Origin: Pseudomonadota bacterium | Lineage (GTDB): Bacteria; Myxococcota_A; UBA9160; JADFDR01 | NCBI GenBank assembly: GCA_003353845.1 | Contig: PIVT01000005.1 | Span: 34,141 to 98,140, forward strand | DNA length: 64,000 nucleotides | Direction of reading: 5' to 3' | Shown: positions 33,963-41,456 of the stretch, in pieces | Position numbering within the stretch: position 1 is the first letter of the stretch | Layout of the letters: the number at the start of each line of letters is the position of its first letter | Translations under genes and position numbers: made by a program | The notes under the pieces: generated by a model | The model's database searches: none | Told to the model about the DNA's origin: nothing | Seen by the model: only the letters and a program-made list of their open reading frames with translations

Positions 33963-34724
33963 TCAGGCGATGGAATAACCACCATCGACGGGAAGTGTAT
34001 GACCCGTGATGAAACTCGCGGCCGGGCTCGTTAAAAACAATACAGCACCGGCAATGTCATGGGGCGTGCCGACGCGAGCAAGCGGAGTGCGCTGAATAAA
34101 GGGGTCTGTCAACTCATCAGAGGTGAGCATGGCGGCGGTCATATTGCTTTCGATCAAGCCGGCGGCCACGGTGTTCACGCGGATGTTGTCCTTGGCCCAA
34201 GCCATACTCAAGGTCTTCACCAATTGCACGAGTCCTGCTTTGGCGGCGCCGTAGCCCGGCACCCAAGTATTCCCAAAAAATGAGGTCATGGAAGCGATGC
34301 CCATGACCGAGCCACCACCGGCCAGTTTGGATTTGGCGAGTTTGGGATGGAGGGCCGCGGAGAGCCGGTACAGACTGGAGAGGTTGATGCGAAGGGCTTC
34401 CTCGAACACATCGGGGTCGTACTCGCTCTTTCCGTCGGGCATGTTGCAGCCGGCGTTATTGATCAGGATGTCGAGATGGGGCAGGGCATCGGCGACGCCC
34501 CGGATGTCTTGATTGTTGGTCAGTCGAAGCTGCAAATAGCGGTAGGCCGAAAGGTCTTGGTCGTAATCGTCAGCGAAGGCCCGCGTTCCAGTGATGGTGA
34601 CGTTGGCTCCCGCGCTGGCATAGGCCGCGGCGATCCCTGCGCCAATGCCGTTACTGCCACCGGTGACAAGCACTTCAATATCCGAATAGTCGTAGGAAAT
34701 ATTGGGCCAGGTCGTTTCGCTCAT
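33963..34724 (-). CDS. Short-chain dehydrogenase/reductase (SDR)
   Basis: 253 residues from the ATG at 34724 (GGAG nine bases upstream). Cofactor motif T-G-G-S-N-G-I-G, N-N-A-G, and the catalytic triad: Ser in I-A-S-M-T-S, then Y-G-A-A-K. The C-terminal G-H-T-L-P-V-D-G-G-Y is typical of classical SDRs such as gluconate 5-dehydrogenase or 3-oxoacyl-ACP reductase relatives. The substrate is not determinable. It shares an intergenic region (34725-34870) with the divergent alcohol dehydrogenase gene. Confidence 0.85.
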   Translation of the reverse strand: MSETTWPNISYDYSDIEVLVTGGSNGIGAGIAAAYASAGANVTITGTRAFADDYDQDLSAYRYLQLRLTNNQDIRGVADALPHLDILINNAGCNMPDGKSEYDPDVFEEALRINLSSLYRLSAALHPKLAKSKLAGGGSVMGIASMTSFFGNTWVPGYGAAKAGLVQLVKTLSMAWAKDNIRVNTVAAGLIESNMTAAMLTSDELTDPFIQRTPLARVGTPHDIAGAVLFLTSPAASFITGHTLPVDGGYSIA

Positions 34725-34870
34725 CAAGACATCTCCAGGTCGGGCAGGGTTCAAAACATCTTAAGTAGGAGAGTTCGCCTTGTCGAGGTTTGGCTCAGCC
34801 ACCAAGAAGGCTAGCATGAGTCCAGGTGCTTTCAGCGACGAGCCGAGGAGAGGGCCGAGGGGAGAGCCAT

Positions 34871-35878
34871 ATGCGGTGTATTAAAATTTATGCTCCAGGG
34901 GATGTGCGCTTCGAGGAAGTCGATGAGCCGATTCCCGGCCCACAAGATGTGCTGGTCAAAGTTTCAGATTGCGGAATTTGCGGCACGGATTTGGGTTATA
35001 TCAAAGCTGGCGGTTTGATCGGGCCCATGCCGAAGCCCATGGCCTTGGGCCATGAAGTCTCAGGCGTGATCGCAGCCGTGGGCGAAGAAGTGGATTCGAT
35101 TCAAGTCGGAATGCGCGTGGTGGCGAATCCCCTGGGTGCCAATAATCTCATTGGCAATGGCGGCTCCGAAGGCGCCTTTGCCGACTACCTGTTAGTTCGA
35201 AACGCGGCCAAAGGAGGTTGTGTCTTCGAGATTCCGGATGCGCTTTCCATGCAGGAGGCAGCTCTGACAGAGCCCCTGGCGGTGGCCATGCATGCGGTGA
35301 ACCAGGGGGCGCCCGAGAAAGCGGACAAGGTGGCGGTGTTTGGTGCGGGACCCATTGGATTGGGTGCTGTGGCGGCACTTCGTTACCGCGGGGTGGAAGA
35401 TATTATTGCCGTTGATATGTCAGTGAAGCGTCGTGCCATCGCGGAGAAAATGGGCGCACGTGGCAGTTGCCATCCCAAAGATGCCCTGGCGTACTTATCG
35501 GAGATGCAGGGTCGCGATTCCTTGTATGGGTCAGCTGTGGCGGGAACGGATCTCTACATTGATGCCGCGGGTGTGGGGCAAGTGGTTCGCGATGTGTTGG
35601 GTTTGGCGAAACCCGGGGCGCGCTTGGTCGTGGTGGGTTTGCACAAGGAAGAAGTGCTCTTTGATTTTCGAAGTTTGCTGATGCGTGAACTGTCCGTGAT
35701 TGGTTCCATTGGTTACCCGACGGAGTTTCCAGACGTGTTGAAGATGTTGGCCAGTGGCCAGGTGAAGACACAGGCCATGCGTACCCATGTCCTGCCCTTT
35801 GCCGAGTTTGATGCGGCTTTGGAAGTCGCGCGGAACGGAGAAGAGGCCGCCAAGGTGCTCGTCGAAATCAGCGTCTAG
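34871..35878 (+). CDS. Zinc-type medium-chain alcohol dehydrogenase (MDR), structural zinc loop absent
   Basis: 335 residues from the ATG at 34871 (GGGGAGAG upstream). Catalytic zinc residues are seen in C-G-I-C-G-T-D (Cys37) and L-G-H-E; the NAD motif is V-F-G-A-G-P-I-G. The lobe that usually carries four structural-zinc cysteines is instead N-P-L-G-A-N-N-L-I-G-N-G-G-S-E-G-A-F-A, without cysteine. Relatives include sorbitol-, threonine- and cyclic-alcohol dehydrogenases. It stops one base before the convergent AraC gene and starts 147 bases from the divergent SDR gene. Confidence 0.85.
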   Translation: MRCIKIYAPGDVRFEEVDEPIPGPQDVLVKVSDCGICGTDLGYIKAGGLIGPMPKPMALGHEVSGVIAAVGEEVDSIQVGMRVVANPLGANNLIGNGGSEGAFADYLLVRNAAKGGCVFEIPDALSMQEAALTEPLAVAMHAVNQGAPEKADKVAVFGAGPIGLGAVAALRYRGVEDIIAVDMSVKRRAIAEKMGARGSCHPKDALAYLSEMQGRDSLYGSAVAGTDLYIDAAGVGQVVRDVLGLAKPGARLVVVGLHKEEVLFDFRSLLMRELSVIGSIGYPTEFPDVLKMLASGQVKTQAMRTHVLPFAEFDAALEVARNGEEAAKVLVEISV

Positions 35879-35879
35879 T

Positions 35880-36689
35880 TCAGCGCTCGTTTTTTTTAAA
35901 TGGAAAACTATCTCCGGGAAAGTGAACTTCCAGCGTTTTCGAGACTGAGGTTGGAAGCGTGCCGGTGATGTCGCGAAAACTGCGTGTGAGATGGCCTGCG
36001 TCGGCGAAGCCGGAGGTGATCGCGGCTTCCCCAACGGACACCCCTGAAACCAATTGTTTGGCGGCCCAGATCACACGAATCCACTTGATGTAACGACGGG
36101 GTGGCAGTCCTGCCTGTCTGACAAAGAGATGTCGGAAATGGCGTACGGACATTTCAACTTGGCTAGCCAACTCTTCCACTTTCCAAGGATGTCCCGGGTT
36201 GTCTTGAATCAACTTCTGTGCCTTGGCGATGCGTTCATCGAAGAATCCAGGTTCCCCTATCGTAAGCTGCAAGGTGCTCAAGAAGGCGTGCTTGATTCGA
36301 AGTAGCTCTTCCTCGGAATAGGGGGCAGGGTGCAATTCGTTCAGCATGGCCAAGAAGGGGGGGACCAGTTCATCCGAGAGTGTGTTAATGCCTTTCTCTT
36401 GGAGCAGATTTTCGATTTGTAGATGACTCGCGTCGAGGGGTTCCATCATGACCATGGCGGCTGTGGCGCCTTGGGCGTGCATGGCATGAGGTTGGTCGCT
36501 TCGTATAATTACAGCGCGATAGGATTGCCAGGGTTCGTCTGGATCCGTACGAAATTCAATGAGACCATCCAAGGCGAAGTATACCTGGTGGGCATGGTGC
36601 CGGTGGAATTCAGCGTCGTTGAGGGGGCCGATGTAAAAAACAGCATCGACGCTCACGCTCGCTTGCCCGGTCCAGGTGGGTGTTAACAT
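35880..36689 (-). CDS. AraC-family transcriptional regulator
   Basis: 269 residues. The N-terminal cupin-like sensor has H-R-H-H-A-H-Q-V-Y-F-A. The C-terminal two HTH motifs are clear: V-E-E-L-A-S-Q-V-E-M-S-V-R-H-F-R-H-L-F, and V-G-E-A-A-I-T-S-G-F-A-D-A-G-H-L-T-R-S-F. It probably senses a small molecule and controls the neighbouring dehydrogenases or the permease (inference). It lies on the same strand downstream of the UMF1-like permease gene. Confidence 0.87.
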   Translation of the reverse strand: MLTPTWTGQASVSVDAVFYIGPLNDAEFHRHHAHQVYFALDGLIEFRTDPDEPWQSYRAVIIRSDQPHAMHAQGATAAMVMMEPLDASHLQIENLLQEKGINTLSDELVPPFLAMLNELHPAPYSEEELLRIKHAFLSTLQLTIGEPGFFDERIAKAQKLIQDNPGHPWKVEELASQVEMSVRHFRHLFVRQAGLPPRRYIKWIRVIWAAKQLVSGVSVGEAAITSGFADAGHLTRSFRDITGTLPTSVSKTLEVHFPGDSFPFKKNER

Positions 36690-36812
36690 GAAAACTTCCT
36701 CTCCACTTACGCTTTTCCTCGATCTGCCTTTTGAGGCGCCCTTTGAGCTGCCTTGGGTGGTGAATAAAAGCAGATGGGTTTGTCTGATTCAAATCTACCA
36801 AACTGGTAGGGT

Positions 36813-38195
36813 TTATGCGCAATTTATGCTTTGTGCCGCTCTTTCGCCCCGTTCTTCATCAACGCTGAGCAGTACCAACAAGCCCATGACGAAGAAGACC
36901 AGTGTAGATAAGAGCGCTCTGCGATGATTCCCTTGGGTGAAAAAAATCATCCCACCGTAGGCTAAAGGTCCTGCAATGGCCGAGAGCTTGACAGCCACGC
37001 CCCATAGCCCGAAAAACTCTGCCGTTCGGTTGAGGGGCGTCAACTGGCCGACCAGCGCCCGTCCGGCGGATTGACTCGACCCCAAGGCCAGTCCAACCAA
37101 ATTGGAAGCGATCCAAAAAGAACTTCGTGTTTCTGCCTGGTGCGCTAGAAGGACTGCTCCAAACCAGCAGAGCAAGGTAACCACGAGCGTGCTACGTGAG
37201 GAGATCCGGCTCTGGAGTTCGCCAAAGGCCAATGCGCCGAAGGCGGCTGTGGTGTTCACGAGAAGAATGAGATAGATGGTTTCTTTGGTGCTGAAGCCAA
37301 AGACTTCACGTGCATATACAGCGGCCAGAATAATCACCGTATACACACCGCAGTTGTACAAGCTAAGACTGAGCAGGAAACGAAACAGGTCACGATAGTG
37401 CCGCGCATGTTTTATGGTGTTGATGGTTTCTCGCACGGCCGCCATGAAGCTTGCCCGCAGGTCTAGACCGGCAGCCTCCGGATCGACAGATCCGCGCTCC
37501 TTGAGCCACAAAAAGGTGGGAGTGGCCGAGAGCGCAAAGATCACGGCTGTGATAAGCAGTGCTCCCGGAATCGCAGCCTGCGTTTCCAGCCCGGCTTGTT
37601 CGGCTCTTGATATATACCAAAGGCAAGCGAGCAAGGTGGTCATGCCACCGATGTAGCCCAAGGCCCATCCATAACCAGAGATGCGCCCCAGCGCTTTGAG
37701 AGGAGCAATTTCAGGTAGGAAGGAGGCGATGAGATTTTCCCCAGTTGAAAACATCGCGGTGGCGATAATGAGGAGAAGCATGGCCGCGATGACATCGCCC
37801 GGCCCGACACAAGCCAGTGCAGCCGTCGCCAAGGTGCAGCCCAGGGTAGACGCCGCGAGAAAGACTTTCTTCAGGCCGCGTCGGTCGGCCATGGCACCCA
37901 AGACAGGCGCGCTGAAGAGCACAATGGCGTTGGCCAAAGCGATGCTGAGACTCCAGAGCAGGGTGGAGGTGCCCGCTTTGAAATCGCTCACGGAGCCGGC
38001 GATCTCACTGACAAAGTAGGTACTGAAGAGGGTCGTCAGTACGACGGTGGTATATCCGGAGTTGGCAAAATCGTACATGGCCCAAGCAAAGATCTCGTGC
38101 TTAGGGGCTAACTGGACCTCGGAGTCGTCAAGGGCTGGCTGATCCGTCATCGGCATGAAGAACATATCGATTTTTTCATCTATCGCTGCAGGCAA
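36813..38195 (-). CDS. MFS transporter of the UMF1/Atg22-like family
   Basis: 460 residues with about twelve membrane helices. The opening W-A-M-Y-D-F-A-N-S-G-Y is the UMF1 family's signature, and A-P-V-L-G-A-M-A-D-R-R-G-L-K-K fits the MFS loop 2-3 motif. Family substrates are poorly known; yeast Atg22 exports amino acids from vacuoles. A TTG at 38195 with GGAGAG upstream is the longest start; in-frame ATGs at 38165, 38156 and 38150 are alternatives without better ribosome sites. Confidence 0.82.
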   Translation of the reverse strand: MPAAIDEKIDMFFMPMTDQPALDDSEVQLAPKHEIFAWAMYDFANSGYTTVVLTTLFSTYFVSEIAGSVSDFKAGTSTLLWSLSIALANAIVLFSAPVLGAMADRRGLKKVFLAASTLGCTLATAALACVGPGDVIAAMLLLIIATAMFSTGENLIASFLPEIAPLKALGRISGYGWALGYIGGMTTLLACLWYISRAEQAGLETQAAIPGALLITAVIFALSATPTFLWLKERGSVDPEAAGLDLRASFMAAVRETINTIKHARHYRDLFRFLLSLSLYNCGVYTVIILAAVYAREVFGFSTKETIYLILLVNTTAAFGALAFGELQSRISSRSTLVVTLLCWFGAVLLAHQAETRSSFWIASNLVGLALGSSQSAGRALVGQLTPLNRTAEFFGLWGVAVKLSAIAGPLAYGGMIFFTQGNHRRALLSTLVFFVMGLLVLLSVDEERGERAAQSINCA

Positions 38196-38272
38196 GCTCT
38201 CCGGTAGTCTATCGCAGCGGCAAATCGGAGCATGCAGGGGCCACTTGGCCTTTCAACGGTGAGGATGAAGAA

Positions 38273-39112
38273 ATGGGACTCGCAAAAGATTTTAAGCAGC
38301 GTTACGGGCCTTGGGCAGTGGTGACAGGGGCCTCCTCGGGGATTGGAGAACAGTTTGCACGGCTCTTGGCCGCTGAAGGCATCCATCTCATTTTGGTAGC
38401 CCGCCGCGCGTCGGTTTTGGAATCCCTGGCGGAGGGTTTGCGTCAACAGCATTCGATTCAGGTCGAAGTCCTCTCGTTGGATCTCGGGTCTGCAGACTTT
38501 GTCGACACACTGCTTGAAACTTGTGCGGGATTGGACGTTGGCTTGGTCGTGAGTAACGCCGGAGTGGCGGCCAAGGGAGAATACCTGGACATGGAGCCGG
38601 GAGAACTCACGCACTTGCTCAATGTGAATTGCCGCGCGCCGATGTTGCTCGCCCGCGCCTTCTTGCCCGGCTTGACCGAACGCGGAGTGGGCGGCTTTCT
38701 GATCACTGGATCCCTGGAAGGTTTTCAGGCCTATCCCTATTCCATTCCCTACGCCGCCACCAAGGCCTTTGTGCATTCCCTGGGAGAGGGCTTGTGGGGA
38801 GAGTTGAAGGATTCTGGCATCGATGTGCTGGTCCTTGCCCCCGGCGCGACGGATACGGAACTTCTGCCACTGAGCGGCATGGATGTGCGGGACATGCCCA
38901 TGGGCGTGATGTCGGCCGAGTCCGTAGCGCAAATCGGATTGGAGCGTTTACAGGCAGGACCTACGGTGATTGCGGGTTGGCTCAATCGTCTGATGATGGG
39001 CATGTTGTTGGCCATGCCGCGTCGCTGGTCGATTTTAGCGGGCGGCAAGGGCATAAAAGACGCCATGGAAAAAAGTCGAGCACGCCAACAGCAGGAGAAA
39101 GCGGACCGTTGA
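38273..39112 (+). CDS. Short-chain dehydrogenase/reductase (SDR), possibly lipid- or steroid-type
   Basis: 279 residues. T-G-A-S-S-G-I-G cofactor motif, S-N-A-G-V-A, Ser in T-G-S-L-E-G, and Y-A-A-T-K-A. After the Rossmann core a C-terminal hydrophobic segment (M-M-M-G-M-L-L-A-M-P-R) is similar to that of membrane-associated DltE/HSD17B12-like SDRs. Substrate unknown. It ends one base before the convergent KDPG aldolase gene. Confidence 0.84.
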   Translation: MGLAKDFKQRYGPWAVVTGASSGIGEQFARLLAAEGIHLILVARRASVLESLAEGLRQQHSIQVEVLSLDLGSADFVDTLLETCAGLDVGLVVSNAGVAAKGEYLDMEPGELTHLLNVNCRAPMLLARAFLPGLTERGVGGFLITGSLEGFQAYPYSIPYAATKAFVHSLGEGLWGELKDSGIDVLVLAPGATDTELLPLSGMDVRDMPMGVMSAESVAQIGLERLQAGPTVIAGWLNRLMMGMLLAMPRRWSILAGGKGIKDAMEKSRARQQQEKADR

Positions 39113-39113
39113 C

Positions 39114-39740
39114 CTAAGCTTGTTGATACGCGAGAAGTAGTTCTTCGATGCGGCTTGTGATGTGTTGAAACTGACCTTCGGCAATCCAATCCGTCCGAAA
39201 CACGCTCCCTCCAAAAGCAAAGCCGCTGGCCCCACAAGAACGGTACTTTGGAACGCTCTCAGGCGTGATCCCACCACAGGCCAGGAGTTCGATTTGCTCG
39301 AAGGGACCTTTGATTTCTTTAAAATATTCAGGGCCCAAGCTCTTGGCGGGAAAGACTTTGACCATGCTGGCACCAGCTTCCCAGGCGAGTTGAATTTCTT
39401 GCGGGGTGAAGGCGCCTGGAAAGACCGGGATGCCTTGTTCGACACAACGCTGCACGATCTCAGGTTGAAGGGTAGGCATGACAATGAATTGAGCGCCTGC
39501 GTCGAGGGCTTGCTTCATGGCGTCGAGGGTCAATACCGTGCCCGCACCGATGCTCAATGCTGCGCCGACATGGCTTCTGGCTTGTCGGATCAAGTCCAGG
39601 GCGCCTGGCGTGTTGAGCGTGATTTCCAAGTGGGCGAGCCCGGCTGCCATGCTGGCATCAAGCACCTGGGGCAAAGAGCTGGCTGTGATCCCGCGCAGAA
39701 TTCCGATAAAGGGCTGCGCCTTGAAGGCTTCGATGTCCAT
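39114..39740 (-). CDS. eda: 2-dehydro-3-deoxy-phosphogluconate (KDPG) / 4-hydroxy-2-oxoglutarate aldolase
   Basis: 208 residues, the usual length of class I KDPG/KHG aldolases. Key residues: Arg16 in G-I-L-R-G, base Glu39 in L-E-I-T-L, and Schiff-base Lys128 in V-K-V-F-P-A. A-C-G-G-I-T-P-E closes the phosphate pocket. It cleaves KDPG to pyruvate and glyceraldehyde 3-phosphate at the end of the Entner-Doudoroff pathway, or related 2-keto-3-deoxy acids from sugar-acid breakdown. No Edd or kinase gene adjoins, so the pathway is not fixed. It is followed on the same strand, upstream, by the 3-beta-HSD-like gene six bases away. Confidence 0.9.
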   Translation of the reverse strand: MDIEAFKAQPFIGILRGITASSLPQVLDASMAAGLAHLEITLNTPGALDLIRQARSHVGAALSIGAGTVLTLDAMKQALDAGAQFIVMPTLQPEIVQRCVEQGIPVFPGAFTPQEIQLAWEAGASMVKVFPAKSLGPEYFKEIKGPFEQIELLACGGITPESVPKYRSCGASGFAFGGSVFRTDWIAEGQFQHITSRIEELLLAYQQA

Positions 39741-39746
39741 GCTTGT

Positions 39747-40853
39747 TCAACCGGCCTCTGGGTTTCTCTTTTTGTTCTTCACACTGTCGAAAAGGCCCTT
39801 GCAATAGGGAAGGCATTCTTGGATGGCTTCTTGGTAGCTACGCGCCGGTGTGTAGCCCAGGTCGCGTTCCGCATCGCGGATGCTGCCATAGTGGGTCACG
39901 GATACCTTGTCCAGTTCGTGGGGGGCAATCAGGGGCTCGGGAAGCCCGAGCCGGAAGTGCAGGTGCTCCCAGAAAACAAGGATGGGCATGACCAACGCGC
40001 GCGGAATGCGTTTTGTCGGAAAGCGGCAGTGTAATCCTTCGATAATGGGTCGAAGAAATTCAAAGGTGTTCTGCGGGGCGTAGTCTGAAATGAAATAGGC
40101 CTTACCGCAGGCATTTCCATTTCCCCCTAAATGCAAGGCTGCCAATAACGCGCCGTGCACTACGTTGGCCACGTAGGAGTTGTCTTGCCGGGTATTCGCC
40201 TGGCCCATGGCCGCCGGCAGTCCGCCCTTGGCCAACTGCACGACGATGGCGTCGAGAATCAGATTCTCCTCGGGGCCATAAATGCCGTCGGGACGAATGG
40301 CGCAGCTGGTCAACTCTTTCTTGCCATTGGCGGCCAGCACACGTTTTTCGGCTTCAATTTTTGTTTCGGCATACACACTTTTGGGTGCTCTGGCATAAGG
40401 GGTGTGTTGATCCATCTCGGGAAGCGGCTCGCCATCAAAGCAAACATCTACGGAACTCGTGTAGACGAGTCGTTGCACGCCCTGTGCAAGACAGGCCTGA
40501 ATGATGTTTTCGGTCCCTCCCACATTGATGTCCCAGGCGGGCTGACGATAACTGGCTGGCGCGCTCTTACCTCCCAAGAGGCTGATCATGGAGGCCACAT
40601 GGAAAACCGTGTTGATTCCGTCACAGGCTTCTCGCATGGCCTCGCCATCTGTGATGTTCCCGCGGACGCATTGGAGATTGGGATGCTCCAGAGGAAGAGG
40701 CGTTTGGTGGACCAGTGCCCGTACCTTGCATCCGTGGGTGATGAGCTGTTTGACCAGATTGCTCCCTACCAAGCCCGCCGAACCGGTCACCAGGCAACGC
40801 CCGAGTTCCGGGCGCAACGAGTCCAAGGCGCTATTGCGGTCTTCGTTGTACAT
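39747..40853 (-). CDS. NAD-dependent epimerase / 3-beta-hydroxysteroid dehydrogenase-like (extended SDR)
   Basis: 368 residues. T-G-S-A-G-L-V-G cofactor motif, V-F-H-V-A-S, T-S-S-V-D-V, and catalytic Y-A-E-T-K-I. P-D-G-I-Y-G-P-E is characteristic of the 3-beta-HSD/isomerase family. A hydrophobic segment (A-L-V-M-P-I-L-V-F) lies in the C-terminal half. Substrates in bacteria include sterols, terpenoids and nucleotide sugars, so the function stays open. It shares an operon with eda. Confidence 0.82.
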   Translation of the reverse strand: MYNEDRNSALDSLRPELGRCLVTGSAGLVGSNLVKQLITHGCKVRALVHQTPLPLEHPNLQCVRGNITDGEAMREACDGINTVFHVASMISLLGGKSAPASYRQPAWDINVGGTENIIQACLAQGVQRLVYTSSVDVCFDGEPLPEMDQHTPYARAPKSVYAETKIEAEKRVLAANGKKELTSCAIRPDGIYGPEENLILDAIVVQLAKGGLPAAMGQANTRQDNSYVANVVHGALLAALHLGGNGNACGKAYFISDYAPQNTFEFLRPIIEGLHCRFPTKRIPRALVMPILVFWEHLHFRLGLPEPLIAPHELDKVSVTHYGSIRDAERDLGYTPARSYQEAIQECLPYCKGLFDSVKNKKRNPEAG

Positions 40854-41035
40854 AGGCGAGCTTTTCTCCGAATTTTTGGTGGAGCCTTACTCTAGTTCAA
40901 TTTCTCTTCCGTTGCCGATTTCCAGATGCGTGGGGCCCGGTTCAGTTTTTATAGACGAGCTGAGGTGGAATGGCCTAGGATCCCTGGCCTGAATTTGGCG
41001 GTGTGTTTCGCCGCGTATCAAGGAGGTTCGAAAGA

Positions 41036-41452
41036 ATGGAGAACGACAAGTTTACCAAGATTGTGTTGACGGCCATCGCTGTACTGCTGTGTGTGAACGT
41101 GGCGCAGAACGCGGGCTGGATCTGTGATGGCCAGGGCAGGAAGAGTGAATGCACTGCGGAAAAAAAGAGTCAGTGCAAGAAGGCCAGGGGGGGCTCTGAG
41201 GGCTATCGCTTGCTACCCCTGAACCAGGCCCGCAAGGTATTGCGACTTGAAATTGACACGGGGCGGGTGTGGTCTCTCGATACGCGAGGGATGAAGGGCT
41301 GGCGGCCCATTGAAACCCTGACCGAAGAAGAGATTAGCGAGATCGAAGAAGCTCGAACGGGGAATCGTCCAGGAAAGGGAAGGAAGGTTGTTCCGGCCGC
41401 TCCGGCCGAGGCTGCTGCGGATAAGACAGGCGATGAGGTCGAGGCGGAGTAG
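41036..41452 (+). CDS. Hypothetical small secreted or membrane-anchored protein
   Basis: 138 residues. The ATG at 41036 is preceded by AAGGAGG nine bases away; an earlier start at 41003 lacks this. One N-terminal hydrophobic helix (I-V-L-T-A-I-A-V-L-L-C-V-N-V-A) is followed by a soluble part with three cysteines in C-D-G...C-T...C-K-K and an acidic Ala/Glu-rich tail. I recognise no family. Its stop lies four bases before the convergent autotransporter stop. Confidence 0.6.
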   Translation: MENDKFTKIVLTAIAVLLCVNVAQNAGWICDGQGRKSECTAEKKSQCKKARGGSEGYRLLPLNQARKVLRLEIDTGRVWSLDTRGMKGWRPIETLTEEEISEIEEARTGNRPGKGRKVVPAAPAEAAADKTGDEVEAE

Positions 41453-41456
41453 GAAC

